The notes under the pieces: model-generated
Told to the model about the DNA's origin: nothing
What the model saw: the letters and a program-made list of their open reading frames with translations, nothing else
Database searches by the model: none
Part shown: in pieces, positions 1 through 8,902 of the stretch
Numbering within the stretch: position 1 is the first letter of the stretch
Layout: the number at the start of each line of letters is the position of its first letter
Assembly: GCA_020635205.1 (NCBI GenBank)
Contig: JACKAE010000001.1
Span: 372,001-436,000, forward strand
From: Ignavibacteria bacterium
GTDB lineage: Bacteria; Bacteroidota; Ignavibacteria; OLB7
DNA length: 64,000 nucleotides
Reading direction: 5' to 3'
Position numbers and translations under genes: made by a program

Positions 1-10
1 CATTGAACCG

Positions 11-1705
11 ATGGCCAAGCGCAAGACAAAATCAAAGATCAACAAATCGCATATTGTTGAGGCGTTCGCAGAAATGGCACGGCAGAAGAGTATCGACCGT
101 GATCTGCTGCAAGGTATCATGGAGGACACTTTTGCCCAGATGGTGCGGAAGAAATATGGCCCTGACGCCGAGTTTGATATTATCGTAAACATGGATAAGG
201 GAGATATTGAAATCTACCTTATTCGCGAAGTTGTTGAGGAACCTGAAGATCATAGTCTTCAGATTGCACTGAGCGAAGCGAACGAAGAGGAGGAGGATTA
301 CGAACTTGGTGATGAGCACTTAACGGAACTGAACCTCGAGAATCTTGCCGAAAATTTTGGTCGTCGGATGATTTCAATGGCTGGCCAAACACTAAGCCAG
401 CGAGTTCGTGAAGTTGAGAAAGAGAATATTATCAGTGAATACAGCGAGAAAGTTGGAGAGATTATCGTCGGTGAGGTCTACCAGGTTCGCCGCAACGATG
501 TCTACGTTCAGCATAATCGCGTTGAGCTTCGTATGCCCCGCAGCGAGCAGATTTGGCGCGAACGCTATAAGAAAGGGGAGACTATCCGCGCCTTAATGAA
601 AGAAGTTCGCTCCGAGGAAGGAACATCGTCGCAGCCTGAAATCATTATTTCGCGTAGCGACCCCATGTTCCTCCACAAACTGATGGAGATCGAAATTCCA
701 GAGATTTACGACGGCATTATCGAGATTAAATCCATTGCTCGTGAGCCGGGAGAGCGTGCAAAGGTTGCCGTCCTTTCAAACGACGAGCGGGTTGATCCGG
801 TTGGTGCTTGCGTTGGCATGAAAGGGGTTCGTATCCACTCGATTGTACGGGAGCTTTCAAATGAGAGCATCGATGTAATTCCCTACGATCCCGATCCGAA
901 AACATTTATCTCGCGTGCCCTCTCTCCTGCGAAAATCAAGGAGATCGCTATCGACGACGATACGCGTACTGCAACTGTTCTGGTTGCGGACGATCAAGTG
1001 TCACTCGCAATCGGTCGCGGTGGACAGAATGTCCGTTTGGCAATGAAGCTGACTGGCTTCACGATTGATTTGGTGAAGGAAGGGGGAGAAGACATTGAGC
1101 TTATCGAGTTCAAGGATGAACTTGGAGAGAGTCTCTACGAAAGTCTTATCATGTTGGATATTGAGACTGCCAAGGAGTTCTTGCGCTTCGACGAGCACAA
1201 ACTTCTCGAGATCGAGGGGATGACGGCAAAGAAGTTGCGCGAGATTCGGGGAATCATGATTGTAGAGTTCGACGAAAACGAGCTTCGCGATATACTCCCC
1301 CACCTTAGCCTCGATGCAGTGCTTCCCGGTGAAGAAAATGCTTCAGAAGAAGCGCCTACACCTGAGCAAGCTGCCGAAGAGGCGGCAGACTCAGCGGTGG
1401 CAGAGAGTGGAAGCGAGTCAGCACCGGAAGCGGAAACTTCTACACCAACTGATGAATCCGCGCAAGCCAGCGAAACAGCAGGTAATCTGGCTGAAGAAGA
1501 AACAACACCGACCACTACAGAGACTACACCTGTAGTTGAGGGCGATGGTGAATCGACTTCGGAAACGGAAGGGTCGACAACAACTGATGAATCTGCCCAG
1601 GCTGGTGAAGCCGCAGGGGATGTGGCCGAAGAGAAAGCGTCGCCGGAAGATTCAGTTGAGAGTGAGAATGCCAAAACGAGTGAAGAGAATGTATCGGAAG
1701 CATAA
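11..1705 (+). CDS. nusA: Transcription termination/antitermination factor NusA
   Basis: RNA polymerase-associated factor acting in pausing, termination and antitermination. Seen in order: NusA N-terminal domain (about 1-140), S1 domain (about 150-200, starting GEIIVGEVYQV), KH1 (about 265-293, with VGMKGVRI) and KH2 (about 300-357, with the GxxG loop IGRGGQN), then a region with one helix-hairpin-helix-like stretch. After about residue 430 comes an acidic Ala/Glu/Thr/Ser-rich tail of roughly 130 residues, longer than in most NusA proteins, containing two copies of a TDESAQA...AEE unit. The ATG at 11 is only 4 nt after an upstream stop (TGA at 4-6), presumably the end of rimP, so this is the second gene of the classical rimP-nusA-infB operon. 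The family call is secure; the role of the tail is unknown. Confidence 0.97.
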   Translation: MAKRKTKSKINKSHIVEAFAEMARQKSIDRDLLQGIMEDTFAQMVRKKYGPDAEFDIIVNMDKGDIEIYLIREVVEEPEDHSLQIALSEANEEEEDYELGDEHLTELNLENLAENFGRRMISMAGQTLSQRVREVEKENIISEYSEKVGEIIVGEVYQVRRNDVYVQHNRVELRMPRSEQIWRERYKKGETIRALMKEVRSEEGTSSQPEIIISRSDPMFLHKLMEIEIPEIYDGIIEIKSIAREPGERAKVAVLSNDERVDPVGACVGMKGVRIHSIVRELSNESIDVIPYDPDPKTFISRALSPAKIKEIAIDDDTRTATVLVADDQVSLAIGRGGQNVRLAMKLTGFTIDLVKEGGEDIELIEFKDELGESLYESLIMLDIETAKEFLRFDEHKLLEIEGMTAKKLREIRGIMIVEFDENELRDILPHLSLDAVLPGEENASEEAPTPEQAAEEAADSAVAESGSESAPEAETSTPTDESAQASETAGNLAEEETTPTTTETTPVVEGDGESTSETEGSTTTDESAQAGEAAGDVAEEKASPEDSVESENAKTSEENVSEA

Positions 1706-1895
1706 CGTTGCTCCATTATAACCTTCAATCATCCGTCATGGTATAGTTTCCACCACCTCAACCTTGCCCTATATGAAATCTCTGCTCTATAGGATAATCC
1801 CTATTGGCAGAGAGGTCGTTTGCAGAAATTGACTGAGTGTATTGTTTAGAGAATAGAATGTAGACGAGGATCATCTGATTCTGAATCAACGCCGC

Positions 1896-4871
1896 ATGGC
1901 AGCTACAAAAGACACAGGAAAGACATACAGGCTCTTCAAACTCGCAGCCGAATTAAATATCGGGCGTGAGACAATCGTGGAGTTCCTGAACACAAAAGGC
2001 TTCGAAGTACCAAATAAGGCAACAACGAAGCTCGATCAGGAGATGTATGATCTGGTGATGAATAAGTTCGAAAAAGAACACCGCCAGATCGAAAAGCAAC
2101 GGCGTAAAGTCGATGCCTACCACGAACGACGTGTAAAAACACGGAAGCCTGAAGAGAAGGAAAAGGAACTTGAAACTGAGGAAGCTCGGGTTACTCCGCA
2201 GGAGATACCATCCACACCTCAGGAAAAGAAACAGCCGAAGCCTGAAACTGAACTGGCTCCCGAGTCAGAAGTGGTGGAAGAAGCTCCCACTCCTATCGTG
2301 GAGGAGATACCCGAACCAGAAGTGGTTGAGGCTCAGGCTGAGCACCACCAAACGGCAGAGGTTGAGGAAGTACCTGAACAGGTAGAAGTAGAGCAAGAGG
2401 TAGAAGCTGTTTCAGTAGAGTCTTCGGCTCCTCCAGAGCCTGAGTCGCACGAGGTAATCGCAACTGAGGAGACTCCCGTACCTGAAACCGTTGAGTCCGA
2501 CCCTCCAACAGAGAGTATTGTCGTTGAGACCTCGACGCCAGCACCGACGAGAGCTGAAGAAGTGGTTGCCGAGAGTCTGGAGGAAGAGGACGATGAGGAG
2601 GAAGAGTTTGAAGATGATGAATTTGAGGAAGAAGAAGAGGAGGAGGTAAAGAGTAAAGAAGATGTTATCAAGAAGCCGAAGCTGAAGGGCTTAAGTGTTG
2701 TTGGCAAGATTGACATCTCGAAAAGTGAGGCGGAAGAGAAGGGAGCCAAGAAGAAGAAGAAGAAAAGAAAACGTATTCGCGAGTCGAAGTCAGTCGATAT
2801 TAACGCCGAATCGAAGTCAGGGACAGCCAAGTCGACAACTGGAACTGGAACCTCAGGAACTGCTGCAAAGTCTGGGTCTGCTGGCAAAACAACCGAACGG
2901 ACTGATAAGAGGAAGAGAAAGAGGAAAGGAGTCAGTGTCAGTCAGGAAGATGTGCAGAAAGCGATTCGCGAGACCTTCTCCCGCATGGACGACCGGACAG
3001 GTTCGAGTCGCCAGAAGAGAAGCAGGCAAAAACGTGAAGAGCATCGTGAGCAACGTGAGCAGGAGATGATGGAGCAGATGGAGAATCAGAATATTCTCCA
3101 CGTTGCCGAGTATGCTACCGTTGCCGAGTTGGCTGGGTTAATGAATGTGGACGTATCGGAGGTGATCGCGAAGTGTATTGGTCTTGGCTTGATGGTCTCG
3201 ATCAATCAACGCCTCGACAAAGATGCTCTCCACCTTGTTGCCGACGAGTTCAACTACACTGTAGAGTTCCAAGAAGAATATGCAGAGGATGTTCTCGCAG
3301 ACGAAGTCGACAGTGAAGAGAGCCTGAAACCACGTGCCCCAATCGTGACGATTATGGGTCACGTCGATCACGGCAAGACATCACTTCTGGACTATATTCG
3401 CCGGGCAAACGTTGTTGCTGGCGAGGCAGGTGGAATCACCCAGCATATCGGTGCATACTCGGTAGAGCTTGATGATGGACGCCACATCACTTTCCTCGAC
3501 ACTCCGGGTCACGAAGCCTTTACGGCTATGCGTGCGCGTGGTGCTCAGGTAACTGATATTGTTGTGTTGATTGTTGCCGCTGATGACTCGGTAATGCCGC
3601 AGACGCTCGAGGCAATCTCCCACGCGCAGGCTGCCGGAGTACCAATGATTGTTGCGATCAACAAAATCGACAAGCCAGACTCCAGTCCAGAGCGAATCAA
3701 ACAGCAGCTTGCCGACAGGAATGTTCTGGTTGAGGAGTGGGGAGGCAAAGTTCAGGCCGTTGAGATATCGGCGAAGCAGGGGACTAATGTTGACAAACTC
3801 CTGGAGTCAATTCTGCTTGAGGCAGAACTTCTCGACTTGAAAGCAAATCCAGATCGCCTCGCGCGGGGAACAATTATCGAGGCGGAGATCGACAAAGGAC
3901 GCGGAGCAGTGGCAACTGTGCTCGTGCAGAAGGGGGTGCTCAATATTGGTGATCCATATATTGCCGGACAGTACTCTGGTCGCGTCAGGGCAATGATTGA
4001 TGAACGCGGACACCGTGTGGTGAAGGCTGGGCCTTCTACACCGGTTCAGATTATCGGCCTCGAAGGTGTTCCTGATCCCGGCGACGAACTCGTAGCCGTT
4101 TCAACTGAACAAGAAGCAAAGGAGATTGCAACCAAACGCCAGCAATTGCGGCGCGAGCAGAGCTTCAAACAGGCTCGCCGTCGCTTTACGCTCGACGATA
4201 TTTCGAAGCAGATTGCGCAAGGACAGGTTCGTGAACTTCCCCTTATTATTAAGGGCGACGTTACTGGTTCGGTCGAAGCCTTGGCCGACAAACTTCTTGA
4301 GCTTTCTACACCAGAAGTGGGAGTTGTCATCGTGCTGAAGGGAGTTGGCGAGATTACGGAGTCGGATGTCGACTTAGCTCTCTCATCGAACGCAATCATC
4401 ATTGGATTCCACGTCCGCCCGAACTTGAAAGCTCGCAAACGTGCTGAGGCTGAAGGAATTGATATTCGGACATACCGCATTATCTACGAAACCGTCGCGG
4501 AAATTCGGGCAGCCCTCGAGGGAATGCTTCAACCGGAAGAGCGAGAAGAGGTTACGGCAACAATCGAGATTCGCGAGACTTTCAAGATTTCTCGCCTCGG
4601 TACAATTGCCGGCTGCTACGTTACCGACGGAAAGATCAACCGGAACGACAAGGTGCGCCTGTTGCGGGATGGCTTCGAAGTCTACGACGGAACAATCTCT
4701 TCGTTGAAACGCTTGAAGGAAGACGTCCGCGAAGTGGAGCAAGGCTTCGAGTGTGGTATCGGCCTGGAGAATATGAACGACATAAAAGTTGGTGATGTGA
4801 TTGAGGCTTATCGCACTATTGAGATCAAACGGAAACTCGAAAGCCAGCCGATGCCGACCGCTGAGGCATAG
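1896..4871 (+). CDS. infB: Translation initiation factor IF-2
   Basis: GTPase that places initiator fMet-tRNA on the 30S subunit and promotes subunit joining. The 991 residues show an IF2_N-like domain at about 8-60, a long acidic and Lys-rich low-complexity linker at about 65-390 (Glu/Pro-rich, then poly-Asp/Glu, then poly-Lys), a second IF2_N at about 395-455, the G domain from about 480 with G1 GHVDHGKTS, G3 DTPGHEAF and G4 NKIDKP, then the beta-barrel and C-terminal domains. An extended N-terminus of this kind is common in Bacteroidota. It lies 190 nt after nusA; that gap holds no gene I can see. A hairpin follows it. Confidence 0.97.
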   Translation: MAATKDTGKTYRLFKLAAELNIGRETIVEFLNTKGFEVPNKATTKLDQEMYDLVMNKFEKEHRQIEKQRRKVDAYHERRVKTRKPEEKEKELETEEARVTPQEIPSTPQEKKQPKPETELAPESEVVEEAPTPIVEEIPEPEVVEAQAEHHQTAEVEEVPEQVEVEQEVEAVSVESSAPPEPESHEVIATEETPVPETVESDPPTESIVVETSTPAPTRAEEVVAESLEEEDDEEEEFEDDEFEEEEEEEVKSKEDVIKKPKLKGLSVVGKIDISKSEAEEKGAKKKKKKRKRIRESKSVDINAESKSGTAKSTTGTGTSGTAAKSGSAGKTTERTDKRKRKRKGVSVSQEDVQKAIRETFSRMDDRTGSSRQKRSRQKREEHREQREQEMMEQMENQNILHVAEYATVAELAGLMNVDVSEVIAKCIGLGLMVSINQRLDKDALHLVADEFNYTVEFQEEYAEDVLADEVDSEESLKPRAPIVTIMGHVDHGKTSLLDYIRRANVVAGEAGGITQHIGAYSVELDDGRHITFLDTPGHEAFTAMRARGAQVTDIVVLIVAADDSVMPQTLEAISHAQAAGVPMIVAINKIDKPDSSPERIKQQLADRNVLVEEWGGKVQAVEISAKQGTNVDKLLESILLEAELLDLKANPDRLARGTIIEAEIDKGRGAVATVLVQKGVLNIGDPYIAGQYSGRVRAMIDERGHRVVKAGPSTPVQIIGLEGVPDPGDELVAVSTEQEAKEIATKRQQLRREQSFKQARRRFTLDDISKQIAQGQVRELPLIIKGDVTGSVEALADKLLELSTPEVGVVIVLKGVGEITESDVDLALSSNAIIIGFHVRPNLKARKRAEAEGIDIRTYRIIYETVAEIRAALEGMLQPEEREEVTATIEIRETFKISRLGTIAGCYVTDGKINRNDKVRLLRDGFEVYDGTISSLKRLKEDVREVEQGFECGIGLENMNDIKVGDVIEAYRTIEIKRKLESQPMPTAEA

Positions 4872-4932
4872 CTTAGAGAGTTTGTTGATCGGCGAGAAGA
4901 TCAAGACGTAATACCTCATGTTGAAGACATGG

Positions 4933-4968
4933 AAAGCGCACGTTTCTCTACAGCAGAACGTGCGCTTT
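4933..4968 (+). terminator. Hairpin after infB
   Basis: A 12-bp perfect stem (AAAGCGCACGTT paired with AACGTGCGCTTT) around a 12-nt loop lies 62 nt after the infB stop. No T-run follows, so it may be a weak terminator or a processing/stability hairpin between infB and rbfA. Confidence 0.5.
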
Positions 4969-5051
4969 GCGCAAACAGCCGTCTCTATCCCAACGCCTTA
5001 CCTCTCTTTTTTTGAATTGTTAATTTTGAATTTTGAATTCTTTGATGTCTT

Positions 5052-5471
5052 GTGTCTATACGAACTGAACGAGTAGGAGCAATGCTGCGGCAGCTTCTGG
5101 CAACACGTTTTCAACGCCAACTCCCGGACTACTTAGAGGGGATGGTAACGGTTACGGCAGTTCGAGTGTCAACCGACCTTTCGGTAGCCAAAGTCTACGT
5201 TAGCATTTTCAACAGTAAAACTGATCCAGAGATTCTGGTAAAACGTTTGAACGCACACCAGAAAGAGGTTCGCACAGCACTTGCACGCGAAGTCCAGTTA
5301 CGCAAAATGCCAGAGCTACGATTCTTTTTGGACGATACGCTCGATACCGCCGCAACAATCAATCGGTTGATTGAGAAAGTACGATCAGAAGATGAAGAGC
5401 GCCGTGCTGCGCGAGGAGAGAGTGAGGAACAGGACGGAGAGGTGAACATCGGCAGAGATGATGAAGATTGA
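5052..5471 (+). CDS. rbfA: Ribosome-binding factor A
   Basis: Small KH-fold protein for late 30S maturation and processing of the 16S 5' end. The start used is the GTG at 5052; it gives the family-typical opening (SIRTERVGAMLRQLL), and no better ATG lies near. The core covers about residues 1-115, with the conserved end of the domain at LRFFLDDTLDTAATINRLI. A charged Glu/Asp/Arg tail follows (about 117-139). The 3' end overlaps truB by 14 nt, which points to translational coupling. The upstream gap is A/T-rich with TTTTGAATT-type repeats. Confidence 0.93.
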   Translation: MSIRTERVGAMLRQLLATRFQRQLPDYLEGMVTVTAVRVSTDLSVAKVYVSIFNSKTDPEILVKRLNAHQKEVRTALAREVQLRKMPELRFFLDDTLDTAATINRLIEKVRSEDEERRAARGESEEQDGEVNIGRDDED

Positions 5472-6213
5472 CCCTCGCTACAACCTCCCGATAGTTGGCC
5501 GGGGTGAACTGGCATCGCTTGATCCTGCTGCCATACAGCAAACTGGAGCGCTCCTATTAGTAGACAAGCCTCTTGAGTGGACATCCTTCAACGTTGTGGC
5601 AAAAGTCAGGAACACTCTCGGAATCAAGAAAGTGGGACATGCTGGAACGCTTGACCCGCTCGCTACCGGGCTGCTCATTCTTTGTCTCGGCAAGGCAACA
5701 AAACTGGCTGACCAAGTTCAGGCTGAGGAAAAAGAATATACTGGAACAATGCGCCTTGGGGCAACAACTGAAACTGAAGATGCCGAAGGAGAAGAGCGTG
5801 AAATCCACTCAGTTGAACATTTAACTCCGGAGAATATCGTTACGGCTGCCCAGACCTTTGTTGGCGAATCACTTCAAACTCCTCCGATGTTCTCCGCTCG
5901 CAAAGTCCAGGGCAAACGACTCTACAAACTCGCTCGAAAAGGGATTGAAGTAGAACGCCCCTCCAAACCAATCACCATCTACGAGTTCGAGATAAGTCGG
6001 ATTGATCTCTCAACAAATCCTCCGCAAGCAGACTTTCGCGTTGTCTGTTCTAAGGGAACGTACATTCGTTCTCTTGCTCGCGATCTCGGTGAGAAACTTG
6101 GCGTGGGAGGATATCTTCTCGGACTCCGCCGCACGCGAAGTGGCGAGTTCAGAGTTGAGCAGGGTGTGAAGATTGGGGAGATTAAGGAGTATTCAAGCCC
6201 ACCCTTACGGTAG
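5458..6213 (+). CDS. truB: tRNA pseudouridine(55) synthase TruB
   Basis: Makes pseudouridine at position 55 of the tRNA T-loop. The catalytic motif GHAGTLDPLATGLL is at about 60-73, with the nucleophile Asp66; a KPLEWTS motif (about 37-43) and the later KGTYIRSLARDLG motif are also present. At 251 residues it is slightly short, ending soon after the catalytic fold and without a clear C-terminal PUA domain. Two ATGs in tandem start it at 5458 inside the end of rbfA. rbfA-truB-ribF is a widely conserved order. Confidence 0.95.
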   Translation: MMKIDPRYNLPIVGRGELASLDPAAIQQTGALLLVDKPLEWTSFNVVAKVRNTLGIKKVGHAGTLDPLATGLLILCLGKATKLADQVQAEEKEYTGTMRLGATTETEDAEGEEREIHSVEHLTPENIVTAAQTFVGESLQTPPMFSARKVQGKRLYKLARKGIEVERPSKPITIYEFEISRIDLSTNPPQADFRVVCSKGTYIRSLARDLGEKLGVGGYLLGLRRTRSGEFRVEQGVKIGEIKEYSSPPLR

Positions 6214-6273
6214 GATTTACTACCGGAATCGCAACGTTCTCTACACGAAAAGCAACTCATCAAGAAGTCAGGA

Positions 6274-7200
6274 ATGAACATCTATAACTCCCTTCACGAA
6301 ATTCCAAGGAACGCAAAGACAGCCCTGACAATCGGGACGTTCGACGGCCTGCACTTAGGACATCGGGCAATCTTGGATGAGCTGCTCCGAGCTGCCACTG
6401 GTTTAAGTGGTCGAAGCATGGTGCTGACGTTTGATCCTCACCCACAAGAGGTTCTCCGTAAAACTGGGTTCTCCGTTCCAATTCTTACCCCAATCAAACA
6501 AAAGCTAAAACTTCTCGAAACCCTTGGAATTGAAGGAATAATTGTTCTCCCCTTCACGCAAGAGTTTGCCGCAACGCCCTGGCAAAGTTTTATCGACCAA
6601 TTGATTGAATGTACAGGGCTGGCCCACATGGTAGTAGGACACGACCATGCGTTCGGACGGAATCGTGAGGGAAACGCAGAGTCGTTACGGGAGTATGGAG
6701 CCGAGAAAGGCTTTACGTTCACCCAAGTTGGCCCACTCTTCGTTGATGGCGAGATGATTAGCTCCACAAAGATTCGCAATGCTCTCAGTGAAGGAGACGT
6801 TGAGCAAGCAAACCGCTGGTTGGATCGTCCCTATGCCCTGACAGGGACTGTAGTGCAAGGAGATGGCCGGGGTCGGCAAATCGGTGTGCCGACAGCGAAC
6901 ATCAAACCACTCAATCAGAGTCAGCTTATTCCAGCAAATGGGGTCTACGCTGTCCGCGTGCAGATTGAAGACGAGGAAGCCTTGTATAAAGGGATGGCGA
7001 ACATAGGCGTTCGTCCCACATTCACCGACGGTTCCGAGCGAACAATTGAAGTTCACTTATTTGATTTTTCTGATGAACTTTATCACCGGGAAGTAACGGT
7101 TGAATTCCTTAAGTTTATACGCTCTGAGCGAAAATTTGGCTCAAAAGAAGAGTTTCTCGCCCAACTCGAACGAGATCGAGAGGAATGTAACGATAGCTGA
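6274..7200 (+). CDS. ribF: Bifunctional riboflavin kinase / FAD synthetase
   Basis: Converts riboflavin to FMN and FMN to FAD. The N-terminal nucleotidyltransferase domain carries GTFDGLHLGHRAIL (about 22-35) and SSTKIRNAL (about 165-173). The C-terminal riboflavin kinase domain carries the G-rich loop and PTANI motif (about 196-211) and the late ANIGVRPTF motif. The length of 308 is normal for the family. It begins 60 nt after truB and is followed after 11 nt by a nuclease gene that is not a usual member of this cluster. Confidence 0.96.
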   Translation: MNIYNSLHEIPRNAKTALTIGTFDGLHLGHRAILDELLRAATGLSGRSMVLTFDPHPQEVLRKTGFSVPILTPIKQKLKLLETLGIEGIIVLPFTQEFAATPWQSFIDQLIECTGLAHMVVGHDHAFGRNREGNAESLREYGAEKGFTFTQVGPLFVDGEMISSTKIRNALSEGDVEQANRWLDRPYALTGTVVQGDGRGRQIGVPTANIKPLNQSQLIPANGVYAVRVQIEDEEALYKGMANIGVRPTFTDGSERTIEVHLFDFSDELYHREVTVEFLKFIRSERKFGSKEEFLAQLERDREECNDS

Positions 7201-7211
7201 GATCACACCCC

Positions 7212-8189
7212 GTGGCAAAGCAGACACCCGACTATGATAGCCCTTGGAAAGAAATCATTGAGGTTTTCTTTCCCGAATTTATCACTTTCTATTTCCCTCA
7301 CGCAGCCGAGGAAATCGATTGGAATAGAGGCTATACGTTCCTTGATAATGAACTACGCCAGATAGCACACGACGCCACTCTTGGCCGACGCTACGTCGAC
7401 AAACTTGTTCGCCTATGGCAGGTGAGTGGGGATGAAGAGTGGGTGCTAATACACGTGGAAGTGCAGACCGGACAGGAGCAGGAGTTTGCTGAACGAATGT
7501 ACATCTACAACAACCGGATTTACGACAAGTATCGGAAACGTGTTGTTAGCTTTGCCATTCTGGCTGACGATTCGGTGTCGTGGCGACCAGATCACTTTGT
7601 CTACCAACTTTGGGGATGCGAAGTAAGTCTGCGCTATCCCACTGTAAAGCTGATTGATTGGCGTGATCGGTTAGGTGAGCTTCTACAGACCGACAATATT
7701 TTTGCTGGCGTAACGCTCGCACACATCAGGATGTTGGAGACACGCCAAGATATTCCAGAAAGGTTACGGTGGAAAGTGATCCTTTCGCAGGGATTATATG
7801 AGTTGGGATATGGCCAGCAACAGATTCAGCACCTTTTCCGGTTTATTGACTGGCTGATGTTTTTGCCCACAAAAATCAACCAACAATACTATAAAGCTAT
7901 GACAACCTATGAAGAAACTGGAAGAAGACCTTTTGTCTCGATATTTGAAGAGATGGGAATGAAGAAGGGGATGAAGGCAGGACACGCAAAAGGCCTCGAG
8001 GAAGGTCTACAACAAAGTATCCGTGAAGTAATCCAAACGATGTTCGGTCAACTTTCTAACGAATCGGATGCCCAGATTGATGAAATTCACCCAATAGAAA
8101 ATTTACGAACCCTATTCCGCTCAATATTAAAAGCGGAGTCGATTGAACAAGTTGAAGAATCAATTCGCGTTATGCGCGAAAATGTATAG
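7212..8189 (+). CDS. Rpn-family (PD-(D/E)XK) putative nuclease/transposase
   Basis: This resembles the Rpn/'recombination-promoting nuclease or putative transposase' family of PD-(D/E)XK proteins. The probable active site is visible as Asp63 (YVDKLVRL) followed by Glu83-x-Gln85 in VLIHVEVQTGQ, an ExQ variant of ExK common in this group. The C-terminal third holds a Lys/Gly-rich helical stretch (MGMKKGMKAGHAKGLEEGL), also typical. The GTG at 7212 lies 11 nt after the ribF stop. Such genes are often multi-copy and mobile, so it is probably an accessory insertion between ribF and rpsO. The biological role of the family is largely unproven. Confidence 0.75.
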   Translation: MAKQTPDYDSPWKEIIEVFFPEFITFYFPHAAEEIDWNRGYTFLDNELRQIAHDATLGRRYVDKLVRLWQVSGDEEWVLIHVEVQTGQEQEFAERMYIYNNRIYDKYRKRVVSFAILADDSVSWRPDHFVYQLWGCEVSLRYPTVKLIDWRDRLGELLQTDNIFAGVTLAHIRMLETRQDIPERLRWKVILSQGLYELGYGQQQIQHLFRFIDWLMFLPTKINQQYYKAMTTYEETGRRPFVSIFEEMGMKKGMKAGHAKGLEEGLQQSIREVIQTMFGQLSNESDAQIDEIHPIENLRTLFRSILKAESIEQVEESIRVMRENV

Positions 8190-8233
8190 GTCACTATCTA
8201 ATTAACCACACACTGCAATTCGGAGCGGTAACT

Positions 8234-8503
8234 ATGCCATTGACGAAAGAACGGACAGCAGAGCTGGTGGCGAAGTATGGCGACAATCCGAATGATACCG
8301 GCAAGCCGGAAGTTCAGATTGCAATCCTTACTGAGCGCATCAAATCACTTGCGCCACACTTTGACAGCAACAAAAAAGACAAGCATTCACTGCGTGGTCT
8401 CATGAAAATGGTAGGCAAACGCCGCCATTTGCTCGACTATCTTGCCGACAAAGATGTCGAACGCTACCGGTCGATTATCAAGGAACTTGGTATTCGTAAA
8501 TAA
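8234..8503 (+). CDS. rpsO: 30S ribosomal protein S15
   Basis: Primary 16S rRNA-binding protein of the small-subunit platform. At 89 residues it has the exact family length. Diagnostic motifs are TGKPEVQIAILTERI, LTPHF-like (LAPHFDSNKKD), and GLMKMVGKRRHLLDYL. The ATG at 8234 has an upstream GGAG about 10 nt away. It precedes pnp as in many bacteria, but with a 399-nt gap that holds two strong hairpins. Confidence 0.97.
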   Translation: MPLTKERTAELVAKYGDNPNDTGKPEVQIAILTERIKSLAPHFDSNKKDKHSLRGLMKMVGKRRHLLDYLADKDVERYRSIIKELGIRK

Positions 8504-8512
8504 CGTGAGGAG

Positions 8513-8557
8513 AAGAAGGGGTTTGTTCGGAGTCCGGACAGACCCCTTCTTGTTCTT
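8513..8557 (+). terminator. Long hairpin terminator after rpsO
   Basis: Two 19-nt arms beginning AAGAAGGGG and ending CCCCTTCTT pair almost completely (two G-U pairs), starting 10 nt after the rpsO stop and followed by TGTTCTTC. A rho-independent terminator or a strong RNase III-type processing site between rpsO and pnp fits best. Confidence 0.75.
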
Positions 8558-8701
8558 CAAACCTGATTCCTGATAACGGGAAAAAAGGGTCATAATCAAA
8601 CAAACTATAGACGTAGCGACAGCGTATCTCTGAAGACAAGTTTTGGACTGAAGAATTGAGAGGAAATCGACCGCAAAGGTGAGGAAGACCCGGCGTAGCC
8701 G

Positions 8702-8744
8702 AATCTCCAATGTCTCGACAGATTTTCGGGACATTGGAGATTTT
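8702..8744 (+). terminator. Hairpin in the pnp leader/upstream region
   Basis: A 16-bp stem (AATCTCCAATGTCTCG with CGGGACATTGGAGATT, one G-U) is followed directly by TT and lies 158 nt before pnp. It could be a terminator for rpsO read-through. By analogy with E. coli pnp, whose leader is cut by RNase III during autoregulation, it could instead be a leader-processing hairpin. The sequence cannot separate these. Confidence 0.5.
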
Positions 8745-8902
8745 GCTCGCCACTCTCTTCTCCTACCTTACCAATTTCGGTTCCAGCTTTTCGCTTAGAC
8801 CAACACAATCGTCTTGCAGGATACCTGTGCGCATTCATAACACTGTGTGGCTGAGCCTTTAGGTATTGACCACACACAATTCATTGAGAGGTATCCATAT
8901 AT

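Larger units (their letters stand above)
8504..8902. other. rpsO-pnp intergenic region
   Basis: 399 nt without a credible gene. It holds the long hairpin at 8513-8551, a second hairpin at 8702-8744, and presumably the pnp promoter between 8745 and 8890. The pnp ribosome binding site is probably GAGAGG near 8886. Confidence 0.6.

Noticed and set aside
2333..2887. Long minus-strand frame inside infB
   Set aside because: It is the reverse of the Glu/Lys-rich linker codons; Ser/Phe-rich low complexity and no start site.
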